From positions 186,001 to 250,000 of the forward strand of contig JAXMAO010000002.1 of NCBI GenBank assembly GCA_046350375.1: 64,000 nucleotides of DNA, written 5' to 3'. The translations under genes and the position numbers were made by a program. Below are positions 44,657-53,237 of this stretch, piece after piece. Below the pieces are notes generated by a model. The model saw only the letters and a program-made list of their open reading frames with translations. It made no database searches and was not told the origin of the DNA. The stretch comes from JAXMAO01 sp046350375. Its GTDB lineage: Bacteria; Planctomycetota; Phycisphaerae; UBA1845; UTPLA1. Each line of letters begins with the position of its first letter. The first letter of the stretch is position 1.

Positions 44657-46021
44657 TTAGCACACGCCGCACACCGAGCTCGTCAGCGGTGCGGTGATGC
44701 CCACCGGCGACATCGGGTAGACGTTCGGGCGGATCAGGTTCGTCGGCGTCGTCCATGTTGAGCCGGCAAACGGGTGGATGTTCGCCGTGACGAACGGATT
44801 GACCAGGTTCGGCGTGTGGAGGCCGAACGGGTGGATCGTCGGGTTCCACGCGATCGGGTTGATCGGGCTGTGGATCGGGCTTCCGATTCCGGCGTAGGGG
44901 ATGTGGTTGAAGCCCCCGGTGAGCCAAAAGGGATAGGTGTTCCCGATCGTGGTGGCGCTGGTGAGGGCGTTCAGGCCCGCCAGGTACGGGTTGATCGTGT
45001 TGTACGCGGCGAAGTTCGCCAGCGGGTTCATGACGCTGTTGAACGGCGTCGCGAACGGGCTGAAGGTCGAGCCGACGCTTGTGAACGGCGAGCTGCTGAG
45101 CAGCGTCGTGGTCGCGATCTGCTGGGCCTGGATCGGGGTCTGGATGCCGATCGCCGTGACCTGCTGCGCGATAGCCGGGTTGACCAGGCAGAGCTGGCTG
45201 ACCTGCTGGGCGCAGACCGGGTTGATCGTCGCCAGCGTGCAGAACTGCTGGGCGAAGATCGGGTTGAACTGGCAGAGCGTCGCGATCTGGCTGGCGACGA
45301 TCGGGCTGCCGCAGAGCTGCGTCGCAATCTGCGGGGCAACCTGGGTGGCGGCGATGGGGTTGGTCGCGCCGATCGCGGCGATCTGCGGAATCGCGCCCGC
45401 CTGGCAGGCGATCGGATTCACGGTCGTCGGCATGCCGGCGAAGGTGCTGTTCCACGGCGAGATCGTCGAGAGCGCGAACGGGTTGATCGCACCGGCGAAC
45501 GGCACGCCCGCGAACGGGGTGACGAACGGATTGATCGTCTGCGACTGCATCGCCCAGAGCGGATTGACGTTCGACCAGGCGTTGACCGGGTTGAACTGGG
45601 CCGCGGGCAGCGTGGCGTAGTTCAGCGCCGAGACCGGGTTCACGAACGGGTTCGTGATGCCGGTGGCGTACGGATTGAGCGTGTTGTAGGGGTTGAGGGT
45701 GTTGATCGGGTTCAGCGTCGTGCCGTAGCCGGGGATCGTCGCGCCGAACGGCGAGCAGACGTTCGGGGTCGCGGCGATGTTGGGGTTGATCGGCAGGCCG
45801 GTGTTCAGACCGTAGCCCGCGAGCGTCGAGAACTGGTTCTGATACAGGTCGTGCGGCACGCCAAAGGTCGCGCCGGGGACGCCGACCGGAATCGCGCCAA
45901 ACCCGTAGGTCTGGGCGTTGAGGCCACCGAAGACGTCGGCGACGCGGCTATGGCCGTTGACGCCGGTTCCGGTCAGCCCCGGGTTGATGGTGGTCTGAGG
46001 CACCTGCATGGTCGTAAGCAT
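44657..46021 (-). CDS. Low-complexity protein with exact 14-residue repeats
   Basis: A 454-residue protein rich in Asn, Pro, Thr, Ala, Ile and Phe, with few charged residues. Residues 239-308 hold five consecutive 14-residue repeats of the pattern (N/S/T)-P-(I/V/A)-x-A-(Q/S)-Q-(I/V/F) with hydrophobic positions after: SPIVASQIATLCQF, NPIFAQQFCTLATI, NPVCAQQVSQLCLV, NPAIAQQVTAIGIQ and TPIQAQQIATTTLL. Two longer related units (202-238) precede them. Outside this, NP/PF motifs recur (INPFVTPF, NPYLAG). The end is CGVC. There is no signal peptide. Start ATG 46021 has GGAAGGAG upstream. No known family. Confidence 0.65.
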   Translation of the reverse strand: MLTTMQVPQTTINPGLTGTGVNGHSRVADVFGGLNAQTYGFGAIPVGVPGATFGVPHDLYQNQFSTLAGYGLNTGLPINPNIAATPNVCSPFGATIPGYGTTLNPINTLNPYNTLNPYATGITNPFVNPVSALNYATLPAAQFNPVNAWSNVNPLWAMQSQTINPFVTPFAGVPFAGAINPFALSTISPWNSTFAGMPTTVNPIACQAGAIPQIAAIGATNPIAATQVAPQIATQLCGSPIVASQIATLCQFNPIFAQQFCTLATINPVCAQQVSQLCLVNPAIAQQVTAIGIQTPIQAQQIATTTLLSSSPFTSVGSTFSPFATPFNSVMNPLANFAAYNTINPYLAGLNALTSATTIGNTYPFWLTGGFNHIPYAGIGSPIHSPINPIAWNPTIHPFGLHTPNLVNPFVTANIHPFAGSTWTTPTNLIRPNVYPMSPVGITAPLTSSVCGVC

Positions 46022-46765
46022 GACTGTCGGACTCCTTCCCTGTCGGGATTCGCACCAGCACGAGCGGCCCGCGCGATGAGGGCGTATCCATTCGCCCTGG
46101 ACCCATGCCGGCTGTGACTTCCATGTCGGATGGACGTTGCTCACACGAGCCGGACCGCGCCTACCGGCCATCCGACGGCAGTTGGTATCGGATCAATTAC
46201 TGCCGATAACCGCGGCCGGCAATTCCAAAATTGGGGCTAACGAAAGAACGCTACTTGCTTATTTGCAACATTTTATGGCGATTGATCGGCCCGCGCAATA
46301 CTGGAAACGAGGTCGCTGATCGCACGGCAGCATTGCCAGTCGGAGTTAATCTGCGCAAACAATACCGTTACCACCGGCTGCGTCTTAATCGAATCTTAAC
46401 ACTTTGCAGTTGTGTCGCGCAATTCGCCGTCGCTGGACGCTCAGAGTCGTTCTCAAAGCCCTCGCCTGCAGCTACTGACGGGCTGACGCGATGCGCGCGG
46501 CCTGCATATGCCAGTTTTCAATATTGCCAGGCCGAAGGACTGACCTGAGCTGGCACAAAGGCCAGGTTTGAGCGAACGGGGCGCGTTCGACGGCGGATCG
46601 GCCAGCCGCGGGTTCCGAGTCGCGAATCTGCGATTTCAGCCGCGACAGCGAGAATGCGACCAGCGCACGGGCTGAACGCTGGCCGGCGCGAGCAATGCCG
46701 GGCGTTCACAGGCACAAACTCGAATTCTGCGAGATTTTCGTGGACGGTTCAGTCTCTTGGCCGCC
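46022..46765. other. Gene-free AT-richer intergenic region between two divergent units
   Basis: No gene is supported. Between about 46190 and 46420 the base composition drops far below the window average. The leftward promoter for the repeat-protein gene is here, and the 5' leader would be about 240 bases. A weak hairpin GGCCTG/CAGGCC spans 46499-46533, with the self-complementary GCATATGC in its loop. I see no mobile element or tRNA remnant. Confidence 0.5.
46270..46298 (-). promoter_or_regulatory. Promoter of the 14-residue repeat protein gene
   Basis: On the minus strand TTGCGC (46298-46293) and TAAAAT (46275-46270) are separated by 17 bases, in the AT-rich stretch. Start expected near 46263. 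Confidence 0.5.
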
Positions 46766-46788
46766 TATACTATGTGTGACATAGTATA
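46766..46788 (+). promoter_or_regulatory. Operator palindrome for the PadR-type regulator
   Basis: TATACTATGT (46766-46775) and ACATAGTATA (46779-46788) are perfect inverted repeats with GTG in the centre. The ATGT and ACAT halves match PadR-type operators. It overlaps the likely -10 (TATACT) of the regulator gene, so autorepression is expected. Confidence 0.75.
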
Positions 46789-46813
46789 TGAGTCGAGGCT
46801 TGGAGGATTCGTC

Positions 46814-47176
46814 ATGCGAATCGAGAAAGAGCTGATGCGGGGGGCCGGGCCGGTGGTCGTCCTGAAGCTGCTATCCTCCGCCGACCGCTATGGTTACGAG
46901 CTGGTAGAGGCTCTCTCGCAGCAGTCGGCCGGCGTGCTGGCGATGGGGCAGTCGACGCTCTATCCGCTGCTTTACAACCTCGAGGCCAAGGGGCTGATCG
47001 AAGGTTACTGGCGCGACGCCGACTCCGGCCGATCGCGGAAGTACTACCGCATCACCGCCGACGGTCGGGCGCACCTGGCGCGCGGCGCCGGGCAGTGGCA
47101 GCGCCTGGTCGAAACGCTGACGGCGCTGGGCGTCGTCGGCGGTTTGCCCGCAGGCGGAAAGGAGGCGCTGGCATGA
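46814..47176 (+). CDS. PadR family transcriptional regulator
   Basis: A 120-residue winged-helix regulator. The typical order is MRGAGPVVVLKLLSSADRYGYEL, GQSTLYPLLYNLEAKGLIE and SGRSRKYYRITADGRAHLA. The ribosome-binding site GGAGG precedes the ATG at 46814. Its TGA overlaps the ATG of the next gene (ATGA). The C-terminal dimer helix is short, as in the smaller PadR class. The palindrome directly upstream suggests autoregulation of the two-gene unit. Inducing signal is unknown. Confidence 0.9.
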   Translation: MRIEKELMRGAGPVVVLKLLSSADRYGYELVEALSQQSAGVLAMGQSTLYPLLYNLEAKGLIEGYWRDADSGRSRKYYRITADGRAHLARGAGQWQRLVETLTALGVVGGLPAGGKEALA

Positions 47177-49059
47177 GCGCAGCCGTACTGCCTCCACCCG
47201 TGAGAGACTCACTCTTCCATCGCATGCGCTACACGCCATTGCGCGACGTGCTGCGCGGCCACTGGACGGCGCGGCTGGATATCGCCGGTCGCATTGCCGC
47301 GGCCGGGCTGCCGGCGACGGCGTCCGACGTGATCGACCAGGTGGTCCGCGCGACGCGCCTGAGACGCATCGAGAAGGCCGACGTGGCCGACGAATTGATC
47401 GCCCACTTCCGCGACGGGCTGGAGGCGGGCGTGCCGGCCGATGCGCTGCGGACGCGCTTTGGCGACGTGCGCTGCGCCGCGCGGCTGATCCGCCGGGCGA
47501 AGAAGCGCAATCGCGGCATTGTCTACAAGAGCTTCGTGATGGCGCTGCGCGGCGTGGCCGCGGTGATGATTCTCCTGATCGCGACGTATGGCGTGTTGGT
47601 CGCGTTCTACCTGCGCGGCGAGGTCCGCGTGACGCGCAACTACGCCCGCGAGCTCAACGCGCCAGTGCTGGCGGCGGCGGACGAGCTGAAGGGCTGGCCG
47701 CTCTATCGCCGCGCCTACCTCGAGATGGTCGGCGACCTGCCGGACAACGTCGACAAGTGCACCCGGCTGGACTGCCCTGGATGGAAGGCGACCGGCGAAT
47801 TCGTCGCGGCCAATCAGCGCTCCATCGCGCTCGTTCGCGAGGCGAGCGGCAGGCCGCTGTTCGGTCGACTGGTGACGGCGAAGCCGGACGAGGAGCTCAC
47901 GGCCGGGAAGCGGGCGAGATTGCCCGCGGCGGCGATCCCGGAGCCATCGGCCAGCGAGCTGGAGAACCCGTCTCTGATCGGGGTGCTCCTGCCGGACCTG
48001 AGCGTGTTGCGAACCGAGGCCAGGTGGCTGCGGGCCGATGCGCTGGTGGCGGCGGGCGGCGGCGACGCGGCGCGGGCGGCGGCGGACATCGAGGCGATGC
48101 TCGCCATCTCCGACCATGTGATGGAGACGCCGTTCCTCATCAGCGACCTGGTTGCGATCGCCACTTCGACCATGACGGCGCAACTGACGGGCGGGATGCT
48201 CGCCGATCGGCCGGCGACGTTCGATGAGGCGACGCTGGCGCGGCTGTCGCACCGGTTCGCGGGGCTGAACGGCGGGCGGTCGTTCCGCCTGCGGCTGGAC
48301 ATGGAGCGCGCCATGTTCGAGGACTTCGTTCAGCGGTATTACACCGACGACGGCCACGGCGACGGGCATCTGAAGGGGAATATCGATCTTGTCATGAGCG
48401 CTTCCGACGCGGTGACGATGATGTCGGGCATATCCGTGAACTCGAGCGCCAAACCGCTGCTGCCGATCGCCAGCGCGGTCATGGCCAGCCGCAGGCAGTT
48501 GCTGAAGCGCTACCACGAACTGATGGACCTGATGGAAAAGGATGCCGCTCTGCCGCTCTGGCAGCGCGGGCCCGCGCGTGCCGAAGAGGCGCTGGAGGAG
48601 ATGGGGCGCAGCGTCGTCGAGCGCGCGCGCTACCTGCCGCTGACGATCCTGCTGCCAAGCCTGTCGCGCGCCGCATATCTGATGGATATCGCCACGCAGG
48701 AGCGCGACGCGATCGAGGTTGCAATCGCGCTGGAACTCTACCGGCGTGCGCACGGCAGCTACCCGCAGACGCTGGCGGAGCTTGCGCCGCGATTCATCCC
48801 CACCGTGCCGCCCGACCGGTTCGACGGCCGGCCGCTGAAGTACGCACTGCGCGACGGGAAGCCGGTGGTCTATTCGGTGGGAGCCGATCGCGACGACGAC
48901 GGCGGGCGATTGCCGGCAGGGATGCGGCCGGCGCAGGCCGCGGCGAAGGCGCGCGAGTGGTGCGAACCAGATCACGTGTCCGAGGCCCTGGCGCGGCACA
49001 GCATTGCGAACGGCGACTGGGTGTTGTGGCCGCCGCTGCGCGATGAGCAGAGCCCGTAA
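47173..49059 (+). CDS. PadR-coupled membrane protein with HAAS-like N-terminal domain
   Basis: A 628-residue protein. The N-terminal 115 residues look like the short helical domain seen beside PadR regulators (ADELIAHFRDGLEAGVPADA, then RTRFGDVRCAARLIRRAKKR). One membrane segment follows at about 124-145. The large outer part is helical and polar, and the last 100 residues carry RAHGSYPQTLAELAPRFIP and DRFDGRPLKYALRDGKPVVY with YSVGADRDDDGG, a block common at the end of many Planctomycetota proteins. Function unknown; PadR control is inferred from coupling. Confidence 0.65.
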   Translation: MSAAVLPPPVRDSLFHRMRYTPLRDVLRGHWTARLDIAGRIAAAGLPATASDVIDQVVRATRLRRIEKADVADELIAHFRDGLEAGVPADALRTRFGDVRCAARLIRRAKKRNRGIVYKSFVMALRGVAAVMILLIATYGVLVAFYLRGEVRVTRNYARELNAPVLAAADELKGWPLYRRAYLEMVGDLPDNVDKCTRLDCPGWKATGEFVAANQRSIALVREASGRPLFGRLVTAKPDEELTAGKRARLPAAAIPEPSASELENPSLIGVLLPDLSVLRTEARWLRADALVAAGGGDAARAAADIEAMLAISDHVMETPFLISDLVAIATSTMTAQLTGGMLADRPATFDEATLARLSHRFAGLNGGRSFRLRLDMERAMFEDFVQRYYTDDGHGDGHLKGNIDLVMSASDAVTMMSGISVNSSAKPLLPIASAVMASRRQLLKRYHELMDLMEKDAALPLWQRGPARAEEALEEMGRSVVERARYLPLTILLPSLSRAAYLMDIATQERDAIEVAIALELYRRAHGSYPQTLAELAPRFIPTVPPDRFDGRPLKYALRDGKPVVYSVGADRDDDGGRLPAGMRPAQAAAKAREWCEPDHVSEALARHSIANGDWVLWPPLRDEQSP

Positions 49060-49139
49060 CGGCGGGCTCGGCGGGCGCACGGTTGGCGAACGGTTGGCGC
49101 ACGGCCGCGGCATCGACATGCGCCGCGCGAACTGCTCCG

Positions 49140-50328
49140 CTACTCGAAGTTCGCGAACGGATTGGTGGCCGCGCCGATGGTCGCGGCGTTGAGGATCGGT
49201 CCGACGGCGTTGCCGGGGGCGATCGCGTAGGCCGAGCGATTTCCGGCGGCCGAGTTTCGTATGACCAGGTTCCCGGTTCCTTCGACCGCCAGGCCGACCG
49301 CGTTTCCGACCAGGTGATTGTCGCAGACGCGGTGGTTGGCGCCGACGACGCGCAGGCCGGCGCCGGCCGCCTGTCCGCGCGCCAGGTTGTTCCGCAGTTC
49401 GCCGTCGCCTTCGATGCGGATGCCGTCCTGCCCGTTGGCGTGCACGAGACAATCGACGGCCCGCGAGCCGGCGCCGAGATAGAGCCCGGCCTCGGCGTTG
49501 GCGGCGGCGCGGCAGGCGCGGGCGTCCATCGCGCCCAGCGACCAGATGCCGCGCGCCAGGTTCAGGTCGGCGGTGACGCGCTCGAGCGTGGCGCCGTAAA
49601 TGGCCGCCACGCCGTGCCGGCCGTTGCCGATGGCGGACGATTCGACCACGCGCGCCGCGTCACCATCGAGGTAGAACCCGTCGCTGCCGTTGAGCTCCGC
49701 GGTGCAGCGTTCCAGCCGCGAACCCTCCAGTACATAGAAGCCGCTGCCGCCGTTAAAGCGCGAGAGGCAGTCGGCGATCAGGCAGCCCTGCCCGACGGCG
49801 ATGCCGCTGCCGACGCACTCGCCGGCCAGGCAGCGCGTCAGGCGCGCCTGGTTGGCCGCGAGGATGCCGGTGCCGCAGCCGAGGGCGCTGAGGTCGTCCA
49901 GCGCGACGGCCAGCGCGTCTGAGACATCGACGCCGACCCCCGGCCAGTCGCGCGCCGCGCCGCCGTGTACGCGGACGCCGCGCTGTCCGCCGGCGACCCG
50001 CACGCCGCTGAGCGACCCGGCCACGCCGCGCAGCTCGAAGCCGCGCAGGTCGAGCGTGACGTCGCTGGCGGCGATCTCGATCGCGGTCTTGCCGGGCTCG
50101 CCGACGATGTTGGCGCGGCGCGTAGGAGCCGGGCTGCGAGATGCGGAACTGCGTGGTGGCATCGCCCGGAGTGGTCGCGGCCGAGACGATGCGGCTGGCA
50201 TCGATCGCGGCCGGTGGAAGCGTGGCGGCTTGGGCCGGGCCGATCGGCTGGGCAGCGGAGCGCAGTGGCGCCGTCAGCGCCGTCGCCGCAAACACAATCG
50301 CGATGGTCAGCAGCCCGCGACGGTGCAT
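49140..50328 (-). CDS. Secreted right-handed beta-helix protein, apparent frameshift
   Basis: A signal peptide (LLTIAIVFAATALTAPLRSAA) and a block ending in FRISQPGSY lie in one frame. The homology then continues as ANIVGEPGKTAIEIAASDVTLDLRGFEL in another frame. The break is at about 50111-50125, in a GC repeat, where a 2-base loss or 1-base gain fits. The rest is a parallel beta-helix with repeated NGRHGVAAI-like and GSGFYVLEGSRLERC turns, to the stop at 49140. Proteins of this kind are common, poorly studied surface proteins in Planctomycetota. Start is at ATG 50328. Confidence 0.7.
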
Positions 50329-50401
50329 CCGCCCATGCTCCCCAGCCCTGTTTGCCATTGTAGCGACTGGAGTCGGGCAGACTCGATGTCTAATGCGGCG
50401 G

Positions 50402-51106
<705 letters not shown>

Positions 51107-51224
51107 GGGTTTCACCTCGGCCGCATTGTGTGATCGGCCGGAGCGCGAGTCAATCGACCGCCGGCCGGGACCGCGAGGCCTCAGCGTTCGCGGGCCGCGC
51201 GGCGACCCGGCCCGTCGAGAAACC

Positions 51225-51929
51225 CTAGCCCCGCTTCCGCACCGTCCGCTGCTCGATCCGCTTCTGGAAGTGATCGCCCTGGAAGATGTGCTGCACATAC
51301 ACCCCCGGCGTGTGAACGTGGTCCGGGTCGATCTGCCCCGGCTCGACCAGCTGCTCCACCTCGGCGATGGTGACGCGCCCGGCCGCCGCCATCATCGGGT
51401 TGAAGTTCCGCGCCGTCTTGCGATAGACCAGGTTGCCGAGCGTGTCGCCCAGCCGCGCCTTGACGATGCTGATGTCGGCCCGCAGGGCGCGCTCCATCAC
51501 GTAGGTCCGCCCGTCGAACTCGCGCGTCTCCTTGCCGTCCTGCACGACCGTGCCGACGCCCGTGGGGGTGAAGAAGGCTGGAATGCCCGCGCCGCCGGCC
51601 CGGATGCGCTCGGCGAGCGTCCCCTGCGGCACCATTTCGACCTCGAGCTCGCCGGAGAGGAACTGCCGCTCGAACTCGGCGTTCTCGCCGACGTAACTGG
51701 AGACCATCTTGCGGATCTGCCGCCGCGCCAGCAGCAACCCCAGCCCGAAGTCGTCGATGCCGCAGTTGTTGCTGATGCAGGTGAGGTTCTTCACCCCCAG
51801 CTCGACCAGAGCGGCGATGCAGTGCTCGGGAATGCCGCACAGGCCGAACCCGCCGGACATGATCGTCATGCCATCGCGGATGCCGGCCTTTTCGAGCGCT
51901 TCGCGGGCGTTGCGGACGACCTTGTTCAC
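51225..51929 (-). CDS. scoA: 3-oxoacid CoA-transferase subunit A
   Basis: A 234-residue subunit with the classic loop MTIMSGGFGLCGIPEHCIAA, then SNNCGIDDFGLGLLL and GGAGIPAFFTPTGVGT. It pairs with the B subunit to form the active CoA-transferase, so acetoacetate or another 3-oxoacid is probably used as carbon source. The GTG at 51929 is preceded by GGAGGGA and is the best start. Upstream lies a remnant of another gene on the same strand. Confidence 0.9.
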   Translation of the reverse strand: MNKVVRNAREALEKAGIRDGMTIMSGGFGLCGIPEHCIAALVELGVKNLTCISNNCGIDDFGLGLLLARRQIRKMVSSYVGENAEFERQFLSGELEVEMVPQGTLAERIRAGGAGIPAFFTPTGVGTVVQDGKETREFDGRTYVMERALRADISIVKARLGDTLGNLVYRKTARNFNPMMAAAGRVTIAEVEQLVEPGQIDPDHVHTPGVYVQHIFQGDHFQKRIEQRTVRKRG

Positions 51930-52041
51930 AATCGCGTCCCTCCGGCCAGTGAGCGGGCCATTCTCGGCGCGCGGCGCGGCGGCGTCAACGCGGCGGACGG
52001 GCGACGGACCGCGAGAGGAGTTGCGCAGCTCGGACGGCGCT

Positions 52042-52218
52042 TCAGCGGCGGGCGCGGCGCGAGGCGCGAATGAGCGGCGCCGCGAGCGCGAGCAGCGTGG
52101 CGCTGGCCGGTTCGGGCAGGAGGACGAGGTAGGCTTCCTGGTTCCCTTGCGGGTTCTTGCCCCAGCCGACGATGGCGAGGCTGCGGGTGTGCGGGGGCTT
52201 GCGCGACCCATCTGACAT
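52042..52218 (-). pseudogene. Remnant of a HAF-repeat, PEP-CTERM secreted protein (3' end)
   Basis: A 58-residue open frame. It reads as the tail of such proteins: GWGKNPQGNQEAYLVLLPEP, then a hydrophobic run, and a final ASRRARR. The repeat-like TRSLAIVGWGKNPQGNQEAYL followed by PEP, membrane stretch and basic end matches the end of HAF-repeat PEP-CTERM proteins, but the whole body of the gene is missing. It is therefore probably a broken relic. The 5' part may have been deleted; the next gene is divergent to it. Confidence 0.6.
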
Positions 52219-52235
52219 TCCGAGTCACATCTGTC

Positions 52236-52263
52236 TTGACTCTTTTTGCGGACGCACTAGACT
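52236..52263 (+). promoter_or_regulatory. Promoter facing the PEP-CTERM-like gene
   Basis: TTGACT (52236-52241) and TAGACT (52258-52263) are separated by 16 bases. It is about 190 bases upstream of the ATG at 52457. A TACCAT box at 52445-52450, six bases before that ATG, is an alternative start site. Confidence 0.55.
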
Positions 52264-52456
52264 TGGAGTAGCCGGACTTCGGGGGGCGGTGCGGGGAGGC
52301 GCGACATGCGAGCGGGGCGCGTGCGACGCGGATTGGCCGACGGCGCGGGGCAAGTCTCGGCGGCGCCGGGGGTTATGTGCGGCGCTGCGAGCGCGGCGCG
52401 GGAAGGCGAGCGCGGAAAAGAGCGGAACCCGGCCCCCCAAAGGCTACCATCGAGTG

Positions 52457-53161
52457 ATGAAGATCATGAATAGGACCTGGACCGTTGCGTTTCTGATCGG
52501 GTCGATCGCGGGCGTGGCGTGGCCCGGGCGGGCGGCGGGGCAGACGGGCGAGTTGCTGCACCGCCAAGCGCCGGGGCGGGTTTTCGGGCAGGCGTCAGAC
52601 ACGGCATTTATCAACGACTTTGGCCAACAAACGAGTGCGCTGTATGCCGATCGGTTCAATCTGCCGGACTCCCGCCCGATCTGCCGCGTGGTGGCGTTTG
52701 CGTTCTTCGGCGGAAGCAGCCCATTCATGGACCCGCCGCAGCCTACGCACGAGTCGATCCGCGTACGAGTATATGACCAATCTGGAGGCGCACCGGGGTC
52801 AATCCTATACGAACGGACGTTACAAGACCCCCCTCGGCCTTGGACCGGTAGTTACATAAGTCTGGATCCATCTCGCGAGGAGTACCGGTATGAGCTTCGA
52901 TTAGATTCCTGCTTTACGCCAGCACCGGGAATTGACTATTGGGTCGAGGTCGCACAGATCGGCGATCCGAATAGCGTGTTCCGCTGGGAAACCTCAAGCC
53001 TAGGCGGTGATCGAGCGAGGCAATTCCCCGTCGGGACGCCTTGGGTTGTAATTACGGATGTACCACAGCTTGCCTATGAGTTGTGGACACCCGAGCCGAG
53101 CAGCGGCCTGCTGACGCTGCTGGCCGTCTGCATCGCCCGCCGGCGCGGGCGGCGATGCTGA
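52457..53161 (+). CDS. Secreted protein with PEP-CTERM-like tail
   Basis: A 234-residue protein with a signal peptide (cleavage near GRAAGQ, about residue 28) and a beta-rich body. Near its end the motif TPEPSSGLLTLLAVCIARRRG has the PEP, hydrophobic and basic pattern of exosortase-sorted proteins. I do not recognise the body; a stretch like DQSGGAPGSILYERTL resembles a surface beta-sandwich. Start at ATG 52457 (a second ATG lies three codons later). A secreted calcium-repeat protein gene follows after 76 bases. Confidence 0.65.
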   Translation: MKIMNRTWTVAFLIGSIAGVAWPGRAAGQTGELLHRQAPGRVFGQASDTAFINDFGQQTSALYADRFNLPDSRPICRVVAFAFFGGSSPFMDPPQPTHESIRVRVYDQSGGAPGSILYERTLQDPPRPWTGSYISLDPSREEYRYELRLDSCFTPAPGIDYWVEVAQIGDPNSVFRWETSSLGGDRARQFPVGTPWVVITDVPQLAYELWTPEPSSGLLTLLAVCIARRRGRRC

Positions 53162-53237
53162 GTCTGTGAGAAAGTAATTCACGAGAGAAGGCGCTCCGAG
53201 ATCGCCGCGCCCGGTCCGCGCGCCGCAGGAGCCTGCC

